Shown here piece after piece: positions 14,885-23,291 of a DNA stretch of 64,000 nucleotides. The position numbers and the translations under genes were made by a program. Within the stretch, counting starts at the first letter, position 1; the number at the start of each line of letters is the position of its first letter. Under the pieces are notes generated by a model, which was not told the DNA's origin, ran no database searches, and saw only the letters and a program-made list of their open reading frames with translations. This DNA is from Nonomuraea jiangxiensis. Lineage in GTDB: Bacteria; Actinomycetota; Actinomycetes; Streptosporangiales; Streptosporangiaceae. The DNA is taken from the NCBI RefSeq assembly GCF_900099965.1, contig NZ_FNDJ01000003.1, positions 310,001-374,000 of the forward strand, read 5' to 3'.

Positions 14885-15580
14885 ATGCGCCACATCGCCG
14901 CCTGGCTGCTCAACACCGGCCCTGTCCTTGTCCTGGCTCTCATCGCAGGAGCAGGCTCCTTCACCCACATCCGCGACACCGCCAACCAACACGGCCAGAC
15001 CGGCTGGATGTCATGGGCCATCGCCATCTGCATCGACCTGACCTGCGTCATGGCCGCCCGCGAACGCCAACGCGACAAGAAGACCGGCCGAACCCAACGA
15101 GGGATGGTCTCCTGGCCCGTCCTGGTCCTGACCGGAGGCATCATCCTGTCCCTGGCCGCCAACCTCGCCCAAGCCACACCGACCGTCTGGGGCTGGATCA
15201 CCGCAGCCACCCCGGCCGGCGCCTTCCTCGTCGCGGTCTCCATGCTCGAACGCCGCGCCGCCACCCGTACCAGCTCGCTGCAAAACGTCCCGGAGACGTC
15301 CTCACCAACCGCACAGACGTCCCATACCGTCTCCGCAGAGTCCCACAACGTCCCGCGCGCTGACCGTCCTGCGCTGGCCCCGGCTGACGAGGTCGATCGC
15401 CAGCACGACGCTCCCGCACCTGATCCGGCCCTCGTGGACTACGCCCGCCGCGTCGCCGACGAGCACCACGCCAAGCAGGGCGGGCCGATCACCGCAGACC
15501 TCATCCGCGCCCGTCTGGGCGTGTCCGACCAACTCGCTGCCGACCTGCTCCACCTTCTACAGCCCGCACAGGCCCAGTGA
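14885..15580 (+). CDS. DUF2637 membrane protein (Spd-like plasmid spread)
   Basis: This 231-residue protein has four predicted membrane helices in the first 125 residues (LLNTGPVLVLALIAGAGSF, WMSWAIAICIDLTCVMAA, VSWPVLVLTGGIILSLAANL, TAATPAGAFLVAVSML). A hydrophilic tail follows, ending in a small helical domain (DLIRARLGVSDQLAADLLHLL). DUF2637 proteins occur in actinomycete plasmids and AICEs and are linked to intramycelial spread. GGGGGT precedes the ATG 20 bases after the translocase stop. Confidence 0.8.
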   Translation: MRHIAAWLLNTGPVLVLALIAGAGSFTHIRDTANQHGQTGWMSWAIAICIDLTCVMAARERQRDKKTGRTQRGMVSWPVLVLTGGIILSLAANLAQATPTVWGWITAATPAGAFLVAVSMLERRAATRTSSLQNVPETSSPTAQTSHTVSAESHNVPRADRPALAPADEVDRQHDAPAPDPALVDYARRVADEHHAKQGGPITADLIRARLGVSDQLAADLLHLLQPAQAQ

Positions 15581-15594
15581 AAGGAACGCCCTCG

Positions 15595-15933
15595 ATGTCC
15601 ACCATCCACCCGCGGCCCGCGTTCGTCGCTGGACTACGCGCCCTGGCCGACCTGCTCGAAGCCCATCCCGACATCCCGACACCTCGGAGCACGATCGTTC
15701 ACCACTTCGTGCCCGACGCCCAAGACGCCGAGATGCGTGCCGAGATCGACCGCTTGGCCGCCGTGCTCGGCAGCCGCATCGACAGCGAGAACACCCACTA
15801 CACGACTTCGCTGTTCTTCGGCCCGATCCAGTACCGCGCCGTGGCGATCCTGGCCGAATCCCGTGCCCGGCACGCCGCCCACGACAGCTACCGCGGCTGC
15901 GTCACGCCCGACAGCCCGCAGAAGGACCGATGA
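15595..15933 (+). CDS. Small AICE protein of unknown function
   Basis: This 112-residue soluble protein begins MSTIHPRPAFVAGLRALADLLEAHPDIPTP. Similar short proteins with the ADLLEAHPDIP segment are common between Spd and Rep genes of actinobacterial elements, but no activity is known to me. AAGGAA precedes the ATG, and the stop overlaps the start of the next mini-gene (ATGA). Confidence 0.65.
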   Translation: MSTIHPRPAFVAGLRALADLLEAHPDIPTPRSTIVHHFVPDAQDAEMRAEIDRLAAVLGSRIDSENTHYTTSLFFGPIQYRAVAILAESRARHAAHDSYRGCVTPDSPQKDR

Positions 15934-16052
15934 CCATGGACGCCACACCTGTCGTCCGCTACCGCTGCTGCACCTGCAACGGCACCGGCCTCACCGACGA
16001 CCAGACCTGCGCCGACTGCGACGGCAGCGGCATCGACAACCACGGCGCATAA
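15930..16052 (+). CDS. 40-residue DnaJ-type zinc-finger mini-protein
   Basis: The frame overlaps the preceding stop (ATGA). It encodes 40 residues with two CxxCxGxG motifs, CTCNGTG and CADCDGSG, the zinc-binding repeat of DnaJ proteins. High G/C third positions and coupling support a real gene. It may aid folding or DNA binding of the Rep or transfer proteins; nothing in sequence proves this. Confidence 0.6.
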   Translation: MTMDATPVVRYRCCTCNGTGLTDDQTCADCDGSGIDNHGA

Positions 16053-16146
16053 CGCGCAGCGCCCCCGCCTGGCCACACATCCGCCAAGATCCGCGCCAGG
16101 CCGGGGGCCATCCACACCAGAGTCACTGGATAGGACGGAACCCATC

Positions 16147-17490
16147 TTGCCCCACCTTGCCCACAGCCACGCCGTGGCTGGAATGATTCACCGGCTCAAC
16201 CAACCCGATTACCACCGCTGGGCCAGCCAGATCAAGCGCACCGGCGGCTGCCGCCAGCCCATCCACCTGCGCGGCAAGGTCGAACACTACGACCAGGCCA
16301 CCGGCCACCTCCTGCACCGCTACTCCACCACCACCGAACCCAACGGCGTGCTGCGCGTGCCGTGCAAGACCCGCCGGGCCACCCGCTGCCCGGCCTGCGC
16401 CGAGGTCTACCGCGCCGACACCTACCAACTCGTCCGCGCCGGCCTCATCGGCGGCAAGGGCGTGCCCGAGACCGTCAGCTCACATCCCTGCCTGTTCGTC
16501 ACCCTCACTGCGCCCTCCTTCGGCACGGTGCATGTCCGGCGGGAGAAGACCGGCAAGGTCCTGCCCTGCCACGCCCGCCGCGACGCCCAGACCTGCCCAC
16601 ACGGACAGGTCATGTCCTGCACTGAGCGGCACAGCGCCGACGACCCGCGCCTCGGCGAACCACTGTGCCCGGACTGCTACGACTACGACGGCTCGGTCCT
16701 GTTCAACGCCATCAGCCCCGAGCTGTGGCGCCGCTTCACCCTCGCCCTGCGCCGCCGCTTCGCCAGGCTCAACGGCCTGACCGTCAAGGCCCTGCGCGAA
16801 CACGTCAGCATCGCCTTCGCCAAGGTCGCCGAATACCAGCGCCGCGGCGTCGTCCACTTCCACGCCGTGATCCGCCTCGACGGCCCTGACGGACCCGACT
16901 CACCACCACCGGCCTGGGCCACCGCCGACGCCCTGGAACAAGCCGTCCAGCACGCAGCAGCCGCCGTCACCGCAGAGGTCAAACCGCTCAACCGCACCTT
17001 CCAATGGGGAACCCAGCTCGACGTCCGCCGCATCACCATGAACGGCGACCTCACCGAACAAGCCGTCGCCGCCTACATCGCCAAGTACGCCACCAAAGCC
17101 GCCGAATGCGTCGGCACCCTGGACCGCCGCATACAACCACTCGACAACCTCGACGCCCTACCCATCCGCGACCACGCCCGCCACCTCATCGCCGCCTGCA
17201 TGCGCCTCGGCGAACACCCCGGCCTGGCCGACCTCCGGCTTACGCACTGGGCCCACATGCTCGGCTTCCGCGGCCACTTCTCCACCAAAAGCCGTCACTA
17301 CTCCACCACCCTCGGCGCCCTCCGAGCAGCCCGAGAAGAACACATGCGCACCGAACAGGTCACCACCGGACGGCTCCCGCTCTTCGACGAGGACACCGTC
17401 CTCGTGGTCGCGCACTGGCAGTACGCCGGACAAGGACTGTCCCTCGGTGACGCGATCCTTGCCGCAGCGATCGAGGGAGGTTATCGATGA
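16147..17490 (+). CDS. Replication initiator protein (RepSA-like)
   Basis: This 447-residue protein matches the pSAM2-type Rep family. It has an N-terminal zinc-binding CPACAEVYRADTYQL segment, CPHGQVMSCTERH and CPDC cysteine motifs, and a rolling-circle-type HUH-like motif VVHFHAVIRLDG. The C-terminal segment VAAYIAKYATKAAECVG is characteristic. It is needed for the transient circular form before transfer. The start is a TTG at 16147 with AGGACGG upstream; ATG at 16183 is an alternative. The TGA overlaps the excisionase ATG. Confidence 0.85.
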   Translation: MPHLAHSHAVAGMIHRLNQPDYHRWASQIKRTGGCRQPIHLRGKVEHYDQATGHLLHRYSTTTEPNGVLRVPCKTRRATRCPACAEVYRADTYQLVRAGLIGGKGVPETVSSHPCLFVTLTAPSFGTVHVRREKTGKVLPCHARRDAQTCPHGQVMSCTERHSADDPRLGEPLCPDCYDYDGSVLFNAISPELWRRFTLALRRRFARLNGLTVKALREHVSIAFAKVAEYQRRGVVHFHAVIRLDGPDGPDSPPPAWATADALEQAVQHAAAAVTAEVKPLNRTFQWGTQLDVRRITMNGDLTEQAVAAYIAKYATKAAECVGTLDRRIQPLDNLDALPIRDHARHLIAACMRLGEHPGLADLRLTHWAHMLGFRGHFSTKSRHYSTTLGALRAAREEHMRTEQVTTGRLPLFDEDTVLVVAHWQYAGQGLSLGDAILAAAIEGGYR

Positions 17491-17663
17491 ACGCCCTAGA
17501 CAGGCTCTGGACGGTCGAAGACGTGTCCGCCTTCCTCGGTGTGCCGATCGCGACGCTCTACCAGTGGCGACACCACCGGACGGGCCCGAGAGGCCGCAAG
17601 ATCGGCCGGCACCTCCGCTACGTGCCTGAGGACGTCATGTCCTGGGTCCAGGACCAGGAGTAG
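17487..17663 (+). CDS. xis: Excisionase, MerR/AlpA-like HTH
   Basis: This 58-residue winged-helix DNA-binding protein reads LWTVEDVSAFLGVPIATLYQW and RHLRYVPEDVMSWVQDQE, the standard small excisionase of AICEs. It directs the integrase toward excision. Its ATG overlaps the Rep stop, and the integrase starts three bases after its own stop, giving a rep-xis-int operon. GGGAGG precedes the ATG. Confidence 0.9.
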   Translation: MNALDRLWTVEDVSAFLGVPIATLYQWRHHRTGPRGRKIGRHLRYVPEDVMSWVQDQE

Positions 17664-17666
17664 CCC

Positions 17667-18926
17667 ATGGCCTTCGTCAAGGACCTCTGGACCAAGACGG
17701 TCCGCACCCCGGACGGCAAGCCGCAGAGGGTCAAGACCGCACGCCATGGCAAGGGCAAGCGCTGGCTCGCCGTCTGGGTGGACCCCGACGGCAACGAGCG
17801 CTCGACCGCGTACGACCGCAAGGCCGACGCCGAACGCAAGATCGCCACCATGGGCGCGGACATCGCGCGCGGCGACTACATCGACCCGAACGCCGGCAAG
17901 GTGCTCTTCGCCGACCTCGCGGAACGGTGGCTCGCCTCGCGCATCGTGGACCCCTCGACCAAGATCAGGTACGAGTACATCCACCGCCTTCACGTCGCGC
18001 CGACCTACGCCAAGCGCCAGGTGAAGAGCATCAAGCCATCCCAGATCCAGGCGTGGATCAGTGACCTGAGCAGCCGTTTCGAGACCTCGACCGTACAGAC
18101 GGCCTTCCTGGTTCTTCAGGGCATCCTGGACCTCGCCGTCGCTGACGAGGCAATCAAGCGCAGTCCCGCCAAGTCACCGATCGTCCAGGTGCCGAAGCGC
18201 ACCACCGAGGAGATCACGGCGTGGTCGGACGAACGGGTCCACGCCCTGATCGACGCTCACCCCGCCCTCTTCCGTCTGCTCCCTATGCTCGGGGCCGCGT
18301 GCGGGCTGCGGCAGGGTGAGCTGTTCGGCCTGGCCCTCGAAGACATCGACTTCGAGGAGCACCTTGTTCGCGTACGACGGCAGATCAAGAAGCTGGGAGC
18401 CGACCACGTCTTCGCTCTACCGAAGAACGACCGCGAGCGGGTCGTACCGCTGCCTGAGTGGGCGGCCGAGGCCATCAGGAGGCACCTCTCGGCCTATCCC
18501 CCGCTGGCTTGCTCCCTGCCCTGGGAGAAGGTGGACGGCAAGCTTCGCACGCACAACCTGTTGTTCCGCTGGACGGACGACTGCTTCGTCAAGGCCAGGA
18601 GCTACAGCGAAACCGTCTGGAAGCCCGCTCTGGTGGCCGCGGGCGTGATCCCGGCACCGGACAAGGACCCACGCAAGAGAAGCCGCTATGCCACCTCCCG
18701 CAGGGAGGGGCTGCACCAGCTCCGGCACTACTACGCGAGCGTCATGCTGGCCGGTGGTGTCTCGGTCAAGGAACTCGCCGAATACCTCGGCCACGCCGAT
18801 CCCGGCTTCACCCTCCGTGTGTACGCCCACATGATGCCCGGCTCCTACGACCGGGCACGCCGGGCGATCGACGACCGCCTGTTCCGTCCGCACAGCGTGT
18901 CCTACGGAACAGGCACGGAACAGTGA
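17667..18926 (+). CDS. int: Tyrosine site-specific integrase
   Basis: This 419-residue protein has an N-terminal AP2-like arm-binding part, a SAM-like core-binding region (residues ~70-165) and a catalytic domain. The visible catalytic residues are Arg in GAACGLRQGELFGLALED, His-x-x-Arg in LHQLRHYYASVMLAGG, His in YLGHADPGFT and the nucleophile Tyr in LRVYAHMMPGS. It is encoded next to the right attachment core, as usual. The last codons (YGTGTEQ) are written with two direct ACGGAACAG repeats that recur inside the left end, so the gene end doubles as a probable arm-binding site. Confidence 0.93.
   Translation: MAFVKDLWTKTVRTPDGKPQRVKTARHGKGKRWLAVWVDPDGNERSTAYDRKADAERKIATMGADIARGDYIDPNAGKVLFADLAERWLASRIVDPSTKIRYEYIHRLHVAPTYAKRQVKSIKPSQIQAWISDLSSRFETSTVQTAFLVLQGILDLAVADEAIKRSPAKSPIVQVPKRTTEEITAWSDERVHALIDAHPALFRLLPMLGAACGLRQGELFGLALEDIDFEEHLVRVRRQIKKLGADHVFALPKNDRERVVPLPEWAAEAIRRHLSAYPPLACSLPWEKVDGKLRTHNLLFRWTDDCFVKARSYSETVWKPALVAAGVIPAPDKDPRKRSRYATSRREGLHQLRHYYASVMLAGGVSVKELAEYLGHADPGFTLRVYAHMMPGSYDRARRAIDDRLFRPHSVSYGTGTEQ
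18905..18924. repeat. Candidate integrase arm sites inside attR
   Basis: Two ACGGAACAG copies separated by GC form the last codons of int. They match the pair at 4034-4053. The 94-base distance to the core is similar to the 107 bases on the left. Confidence 0.5.
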
Positions 18927-18955
18927 TCGTTCAGCTCCCGATCACGATACATCGA

Positions 18956-18987
18956 ACCCCGCCGCTGGCGATCAGCAGGCGGGGTTT
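18956..18987. terminator. Stem-loop between int and the acyl-CoA dehydrogenase gene
   Basis: AACCCGCC and GGCGGGGTT pair with one bulge around a 14-base loop, followed by T's on the plus strand. It lies between convergent int and dehydrogenase genes and can serve both directions. Confidence 0.6.
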
Positions 18988-19000
18988 CCGCATGTCAGGG

Positions 19001-20164
19001 CTACTTCAGGAGCTGCCTGGCCATGACCATGCGCTGGATCTGGTTGGTGCCCTCGTAGATTTGGGTGATTTTGGCGTCGCGCATCATGCGTTCCACTGGG
19101 AAGTCCTTCGTGTACCCGTAGCCGCCCAGCAGTTGCACCGCGTCCACCGTGATCTCCATCGCCGCGTCCGATGCCGCGCACTTCGCCGCGCTCGACAGGA
19201 ACGTCAGGTCGCGCTGTGGCTCGCCCGCCATCGCGCGGTCCGACTTCGCCGCCGCGTGGTACGTCAGTTGCCGCGCCGCCTCAAGCTTCATGGCCATGTC
19301 GGCGAGCATGAACTGTACGCCCTGGAAGTCGGCGACCGGGCGGCCGAACTGCTTGCGTTCCTTGATGTAGCCGATCGCGTAGTCCAGGGCGCCCTGGGCG
19401 ATGCCGAGGGCCTGGGCGGCGATGGTGATCCTGGTGTGGTCCAGGGTGGCCAGGGCGGTCTTGAAACCGGTCCCCGGGGCGCCGATCATGCGGTCGGCCG
19501 GGATCCGTACGTTGTCCAGGATGACCTGGCGGGTGGGCGAGCCCTTGATGCCGAGCTTCTTCTCCTTGGGGCCGAAGGAGACGCCCGAGTCGGACTTCTC
19601 CACGACGAAGGCCGAGATGCCCCTGGCGCCGGCGGACGGGTCCGTGACCGCCATCACCGTGTAGAACTCCGACACCCCCGCGTTGGTGATCCACATCTTG
19701 GTGCCGTTGAGGACATAGGAGTCGCCGTCGGCCACCGCCCGCGTCTTCATCGCCGCGGCGTCCGAGCCCGCCTCGGGCTCCGACAGCGCGTACGAGAACA
19801 TCGCCTCCCCCTTCGCCACCGGCGCCAGGTAGCGGGACTTCAACCCCTCCGAGGCCGAGAGCAGCAGCGGGACCGTGCCCAGCTTGTTGACGGCCGGGAT
19901 CAGGGAGGTGGACGCGCAGGCGCGGGCGACCTCCTCGATGACGATCACCGTGGCCAGCGCGTCCGCTCCGGCGCCCCCGTACTGCTCAGGAACGTGCACC
20001 GCGTGCAGGTCGGCTGCCACGAGAGCCTTGTAGACGTCCCAGGAGAACTCTTCGGTCTCGTCGATCTCCGCGGCGTGCGGGGCGATCTTCTCGTCGGCCA
20101 GGGCCCGGACCGTCTCCCTGAGCATGTCGTGTTCTTCGGCGGGCGCGTAGAGAGGGAAGCTCAT
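19001..20164 (-). CDS. Acyl-CoA dehydrogenase (AICE target gene, reading frame restored)
   Basis: This 387-residue flavin-dependent enzyme catalyses alpha-beta dehydrogenation of acyl-CoA. It has the N-terminal helical domain, the FAD-binding signatures MFSYALSEPEAGSDAAAMKTRA and YVLNGTKMWITNAGVS, and the C-terminal box LLGGYGYTKDFPVERMMRDAKITQIYEGTNQIQRMVMARQLL in recognisable pieces. The catalytic Glu lies in IYEGTNQ. The last 18 bases come from the integrated element but encode the same RQLLK end, so function should be kept. Substrate is likely short or branched chain; sequence alone does not settle it. Confidence 0.93.
   Translation of the reverse strand: MSFPLYAPAEEHDMLRETVRALADEKIAPHAAEIDETEEFSWDVYKALVAADLHAVHVPEQYGGAGADALATVIVIEEVARACASTSLIPAVNKLGTVPLLLSASEGLKSRYLAPVAKGEAMFSYALSEPEAGSDAAAMKTRAVADGDSYVLNGTKMWITNAGVSEFYTVMAVTDPSAGARGISAFVVEKSDSGVSFGPKEKKLGIKGSPTRQVILDNVRIPADRMIGAPGTGFKTALATLDHTRITIAAQALGIAQGALDYAIGYIKERKQFGRPVADFQGVQFMLADMAMKLEAARQLTYHAAAKSDRAMAGEPQRDLTFLSSAAKCAASDAAMEITVDAVQLLGGYGYTKDFPVERMMRDAKITQIYEGTNQIQRMVMARQLLK
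19019..19069. repeat. attR core, 51-bp direct repeat
   Basis: The 51 bases are identical to 3876-3926. The core is inside the coding region of the intact acyl-CoA dehydrogenase; bases 19001-19018 beyond it are element-borne and restore the last five codons and stop with synonymous changes. Confidence 0.9.
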
Positions 20165-20289
20165 GCGTCAAATACTAGGACGTCCGAGCATCTTGTTACC
20201 AGCCGGTACGGTTTCGGAATAGGCGCAGGTGGCACGAAGGAGGTAGCGGAGGCCGGTAGCATGCCACCGCCATCGAAAGGAGCTCACTC

Positions 20290-21603
20290 GTGCCATATCG
20301 CCTCACGGTGATCGGGACCGGATATCTGGGCATCACCCATGCCGCCTGCATGGCTGATCTCGGGTTCGACGTCCTGGGCCTCGACATCGACGCCGACAAG
20401 ATTCGCAGACTGAACAGCGGTGAGCTTCCGATTCACGAGCCCGGCCTCCAACCCGTGCTCCGCCGCGGCCTGGATTCCGGCCGCCTGCGCTTCACCACCT
20501 CGTACGAGGAGGTCGCCGCCTTCGGTGACGTGCACTTCGTCTGCGTCGGCACGCCGCAGAAGCGCGGAGAGTACGCCGCGGACGTCAGCTACATGGACGG
20601 CGCCATCGAGTCCCTGGCACCGCTGCTCGACCGGGATTGCCTGGTCGTCGGCAAGTCCACCGTGCCCGTCGGCACCGCCGAGCGGCTGGCGGACAAGCTC
20701 GCCCGGCTCGCGCCCGTCGGCGCCGGGGCGGAGCTGGCGTGGAATCCGGAGTTCCTCCGCGAGGGGTACGCCGTCGAGGACACCCTGCACCCGGACCGGA
20801 TCGTGCTCGGCGTGCGCAGCGAGCACGCGGAGAAGGTGCTGCGCGAGGTGTACGAGCCGCTGGGCGAAGTTCCTTATGTGGTGACCGACTTCGCCACGTC
20901 CGAGCTGGTCAAGACGGCCGCCAACGCCTTCCTGGCCACCAAGATCTCCTTCATCAACGCCATGGCCGAGGTCTGCGAGGCTGCGCACGCCGACGTCAAG
21001 CAGCTCTCCGAGGCCCTGGCGTACGACGACCGCATCGGCGGGCGGTTCCTGAACGCGGGACTCGGCTTCGGGGGCGGCTGCCTGCCCAAGGACATTCGGG
21101 CGTTCATGGCGCGGGCCGGCGAGCTGGGGGCCGACCAGGCGCTGACGTTCCTGCGCGAGGTGGACGACATCAACATGCGGCGCCGGGCCCGCATGGTGGA
21201 CCTGGCCAGGGAGCTGGCCGGCGGGTCCTTCCACGGCTGCACGGTGGGCGTGCTCGGCGCGGCCTTCAAGCCGAACTCCGACGACATCCGCGACTCCCCC
21301 GCCCTCGACGTCGCCGTGACGATCGGCCACCAAGGCGGACGGGTCACCGTGTACGACCCGATCGCGCTCGACAACGCTCGTAAGGCGCATCCCGAGCTCA
21401 ACTACGGCACTTCGGCCGTCGAGGCGGTTCGGGGGGCGCATGTGGTGCTGATGCTCACGGAGTGGCAGGAGTTCGTGGAGCTCGACCCCGAGGCGCTGGG
21501 GGGCGTGGTCGCCACCCGGCGCATCGTGGACGGGCGCAACGCGCTGAACGCCGAGCTGTGGCGGGCGGCGGGATGGCACTACCGCGCCCTGGGCCGCCCT
21601 TAG
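20290..21603 (+). CDS. UDP-glucose/GDP-mannose 6-dehydrogenase
   Basis: This 437-residue NAD-dependent enzyme oxidises a nucleotide sugar to its uronic acid in two steps. The Rossmann motif is VIGTGYLGITHAACMADLGF, the central helix region is DFATSELVKTAANAFLATKISF and the catalytic Cys is in LGFGGGCLPKDIRAF. The C-terminal UDP-binding domain follows (VGVLGAAFKPNSDDIRDSPA). It is UDP-glucose dehydrogenase-like (TuaD/Ugd class). GAAAGGAGCT precedes the GTG start. It is divergent from the acyl-CoA dehydrogenase and stands alone, so its pathway (cell-wall polysaccharide or antibiotic sugar) is open. Confidence 0.92.
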   Translation: MPYRLTVIGTGYLGITHAACMADLGFDVLGLDIDADKIRRLNSGELPIHEPGLQPVLRRGLDSGRLRFTTSYEEVAAFGDVHFVCVGTPQKRGEYAADVSYMDGAIESLAPLLDRDCLVVGKSTVPVGTAERLADKLARLAPVGAGAELAWNPEFLREGYAVEDTLHPDRIVLGVRSEHAEKVLREVYEPLGEVPYVVTDFATSELVKTAANAFLATKISFINAMAEVCEAAHADVKQLSEALAYDDRIGGRFLNAGLGFGGGCLPKDIRAFMARAGELGADQALTFLREVDDINMRRRARMVDLARELAGGSFHGCTVGVLGAAFKPNSDDIRDSPALDVAVTIGHQGGRVTVYDPIALDNARKAHPELNYGTSAVEAVRGAHVVLMLTEWQEFVELDPEALGGVVATRRIVDGRNALNAELWRAAGWHYRALGRP

Positions 21604-21689
21604 AGGACGGGATCCGGGATCCGACCTCGCGGCGCCACAACATTTACCCCGGACCGTCCCCGGTGCCCGGCCGCCCCACCCGCGTCGCG

Positions 21690-21774
21690 GGCCGGTCCGT
21701 CGGCGAAAGTCGGCTCACTGCAGGTGGCGGACGGCCGGTCCGTCGGCGACGGGCGGCTCACTGCAGGTGGCGGA
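21690..21774. repeat. 43-bp tandem duplication at the acetyltransferase 3' end
   Basis: GGCCGGTCCGTCGGCGA...CGGCTCACTGCAGGTGGCGGA occurs twice with a 43-base period. The second copy contains the real stop codon and last codons (VRHLQ) of the leftward acetyltransferase gene, so the duplication re-creates its 3' end downstream. The copies differ at a few bases. Confidence 0.85.
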
Positions 21775-22642
21775 CCCACTGGGTGGTGAGCGGGCGGTAG
21801 CCTCTGCGGGCCCAGAACGGGGTCGAGAGCGGGTTCGGCAGGGCGTGGTGGAGGATCATTGACGCCACGCCCTGGGCCGCCGCATGAGCCTGCGCCACCT
21901 CGGTGAGCGCCACGCCCACGCCCTGGCCCCGGGCCGACGGCTCGACGTACATGACGCCCAAGTACGCCGTCGGCGCCGTACGTACGGACCTGCCGATCCA
22001 GGTCGAGCGCTCCGGCGGCTGGACGATGACGCAGCCCGCCACCTCGCCCGCCACCTCGGCCACCCAGCACCACTCCAGCGGCAGCACCTCCATCGCCACC
22101 GACTCCCTGATCCGCGCCGGGGTCGAGGGGCGCACGGCCACCCAGCCGAACTGCGCGTCGTAGGCCACCAGCCGCACGTACATCCGGACCAGCGCCTCCG
22201 CGTCGCCCTGCGTGGCCGGGCGGATCCAGGGGTAGATCACGGGGCCCTCCCAGCGGAGCGGGCGCACGGCGGCCGCGGCGACGGGGGCGAAGCCGCGTAC
22301 GGCCAGGGCCCTGACGGGCACGGTGTCCCGGCTCGGCCAGGTCACGGACAGCGCCTCTCCCGGTCCGTCGACGCGCAGGTCGTGCAGCCAGCGATCGAGC
22401 AGCCGGCCGAGCGCGGCCTCCGGGTCCGGGCCGGCGACCCGGGCCTGGAGGCGGTGCACGACCAGCGGCGACCAGGAGGCCCGCACGCTGGCGGGGTTGA
22501 TCCGGTCGACGGAGGCCAGCCCGACGGCGTCGCGAACCGCGAACCGCTTCTCGCCGACCGACTCCGGCAACTCGTCCTGACCTGCGACCAGCGGGTCAGC
22601 GGCCCGTACGCGGGAGGCATGGCCCCTGATCACATCGTCCAT
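21758..22642 (-). CDS. GNAT family N-acetyltransferase
   Basis: This 294-residue protein has a clear C-terminal GNAT domain: AYLGVMYVEPSARGQGVGVALTEVAQAHA is the acetyl-CoA binding motif A and NPLSTPFWARRGYRPL is motif B. The N-terminal half is an extra domain with GNAT-like length but no obvious motif A. The substrate is unknown. GTG and ATG starts are both possible upstream of MDDVIRGHASRV; the ATG at 22642 is used. It precedes purE on the same strand, 43 bases downstream of the purE side, without clear coupling. Confidence 0.8.
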   Translation of the reverse strand: MDDVIRGHASRVRAADPLVAGQDELPESVGEKRFAVRDAVGLASVDRINPASVRASWSPLVVHRLQARVAGPDPEAALGRLLDRWLHDLRVDGPGEALSVTWPSRDTVPVRALAVRGFAPVAAAAVRPLRWEGPVIYPWIRPATQGDAEALVRMYVRLVAYDAQFGWVAVRPSTPARIRESVAMEVLPLEWCWVAEVAGEVAGCVIVQPPERSTWIGRSVRTAPTAYLGVMYVEPSARGQGVGVALTEVAQAHAAAQGVASMILHHALPNPLSTPFWARRGYRPLTTQWVRHLQ

Positions 22643-22684
22643 CCCGGCACAGTAGCGGCAGGAGCGGGACGGCGGGAACCGGTT

Positions 22685-23179
22685 TCAGAGCTCGGCGGCC
22701 TCGGCGCGCAGCTTCTCGCCCTTGGCGTACGCCTGCTCCTTCAGCCGCGCCTGGAACTCCTCCATGCGCTGCCGCAGCCCGGCGTCGGAGGCCCCGAGGA
22801 TGCGTACGGCCAGCAGCCCCGCGTTACGTGCCCCGCCCACCGCCACCGTGGCCACCGGCACCCCGGCGGGCATCTGGACGATCGACAGCAGCGAGTCCAT
22901 CCCGTCGAGGTGCTTCAGCGGCACCGGCACCCCGATGACCGGCAGCGGAGTGACGGAGGCGAGCATGCCGGGCAGATGCGCCGCCCCGCCGGCACCGGCG
23001 ATGATCACCGAGAGGCCGCGGGAGGCGGCCTGGCGGCCGTATTCGATCATCTCGACCGGCATGCGGTGCGCGGACACGACGTCGGCCTCGAACGGCACCC
23101 CGAACTCCGCCACCGCCTCCGCCGCGGCCTTCATCACCGGCCAGTCGGAGTCGCTGCCCATGACGATCCCGATCTTCAC
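22685..23179 (-). CDS. purE: 5-(carboxyamino)imidazole ribonucleotide mutase
   Basis: This 164-residue class I PurE converts N5-CAIR to CAIR in purine synthesis. The signature [19 protein letters not shown] and the [14 protein letters not shown] motif with its catalytic His are present, followed by [14 protein letters not shown] and [32 protein letters not shown] in pieces. It forms an operon with purK, which lies 112 bases upstream. Confidence 0.97.
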   Translation of the reverse strand: MKIGIVMGSDSDWPVMKAAAEAVAEFGVPFEADVVSAHRMPVEMIEYGRQAASRGLSVIIAGAGGAAHLPGMLASVTPLPVIGVPVPLKHLDGMDSLLSIVQMPAGVPVATVAVGGARNAGLLAVRILGASDAGLRQRMEEFQARLKEQAYAKGEKLRAEAAEL

Positions 23180-23291
23180 ACTGCCTCCTTCGCCGGCAGC
23201 GCGAAGATCGCGACCCCGCGCCAGCTCGTCGGTCCGTTCAGCGGAATCGCGCTTCGAAGGGTCCCGTTCAGCGCGGTGGTGCTCCGGAGGG

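Larger units (their letters stand above)
3876..19069. mobile_element. Actinomycete integrative and conjugative element (AICE), about 15.2 kb
   Basis: The element is bounded by 51-bp perfect direct repeats (3876-3926 and 19019-19069) lying in the 3' end of an acyl-CoA dehydrogenase gene. Reading inward from the right end it carries a tyrosine integrase, an excisionase, a Rep initiator, a DnaJ-zinc-finger-like mini-protein, a small unknown protein, a DUF2637 membrane protein, an FtsK/SpoIIIE translocase and an SCO3933-like protein. This is the canonical pSAM2-type AICE order. A regulator block follows at 9619-12881. The left 5 kb (4213-9104) is AT-richer cargo with an amyloid-motif gene pair, an Mrr-like nuclease and an ApeA-like protein. 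Integration into a protein-coding gene rather than a tRNA gene is unusual for this class. Confidence 0.9.

Noticed and set aside
18458..20311. Rightward frame spanning int and the acyl-CoA dehydrogenase
   Set aside because: Crosses two real genes and the att site in the wrong frame; no start signal.
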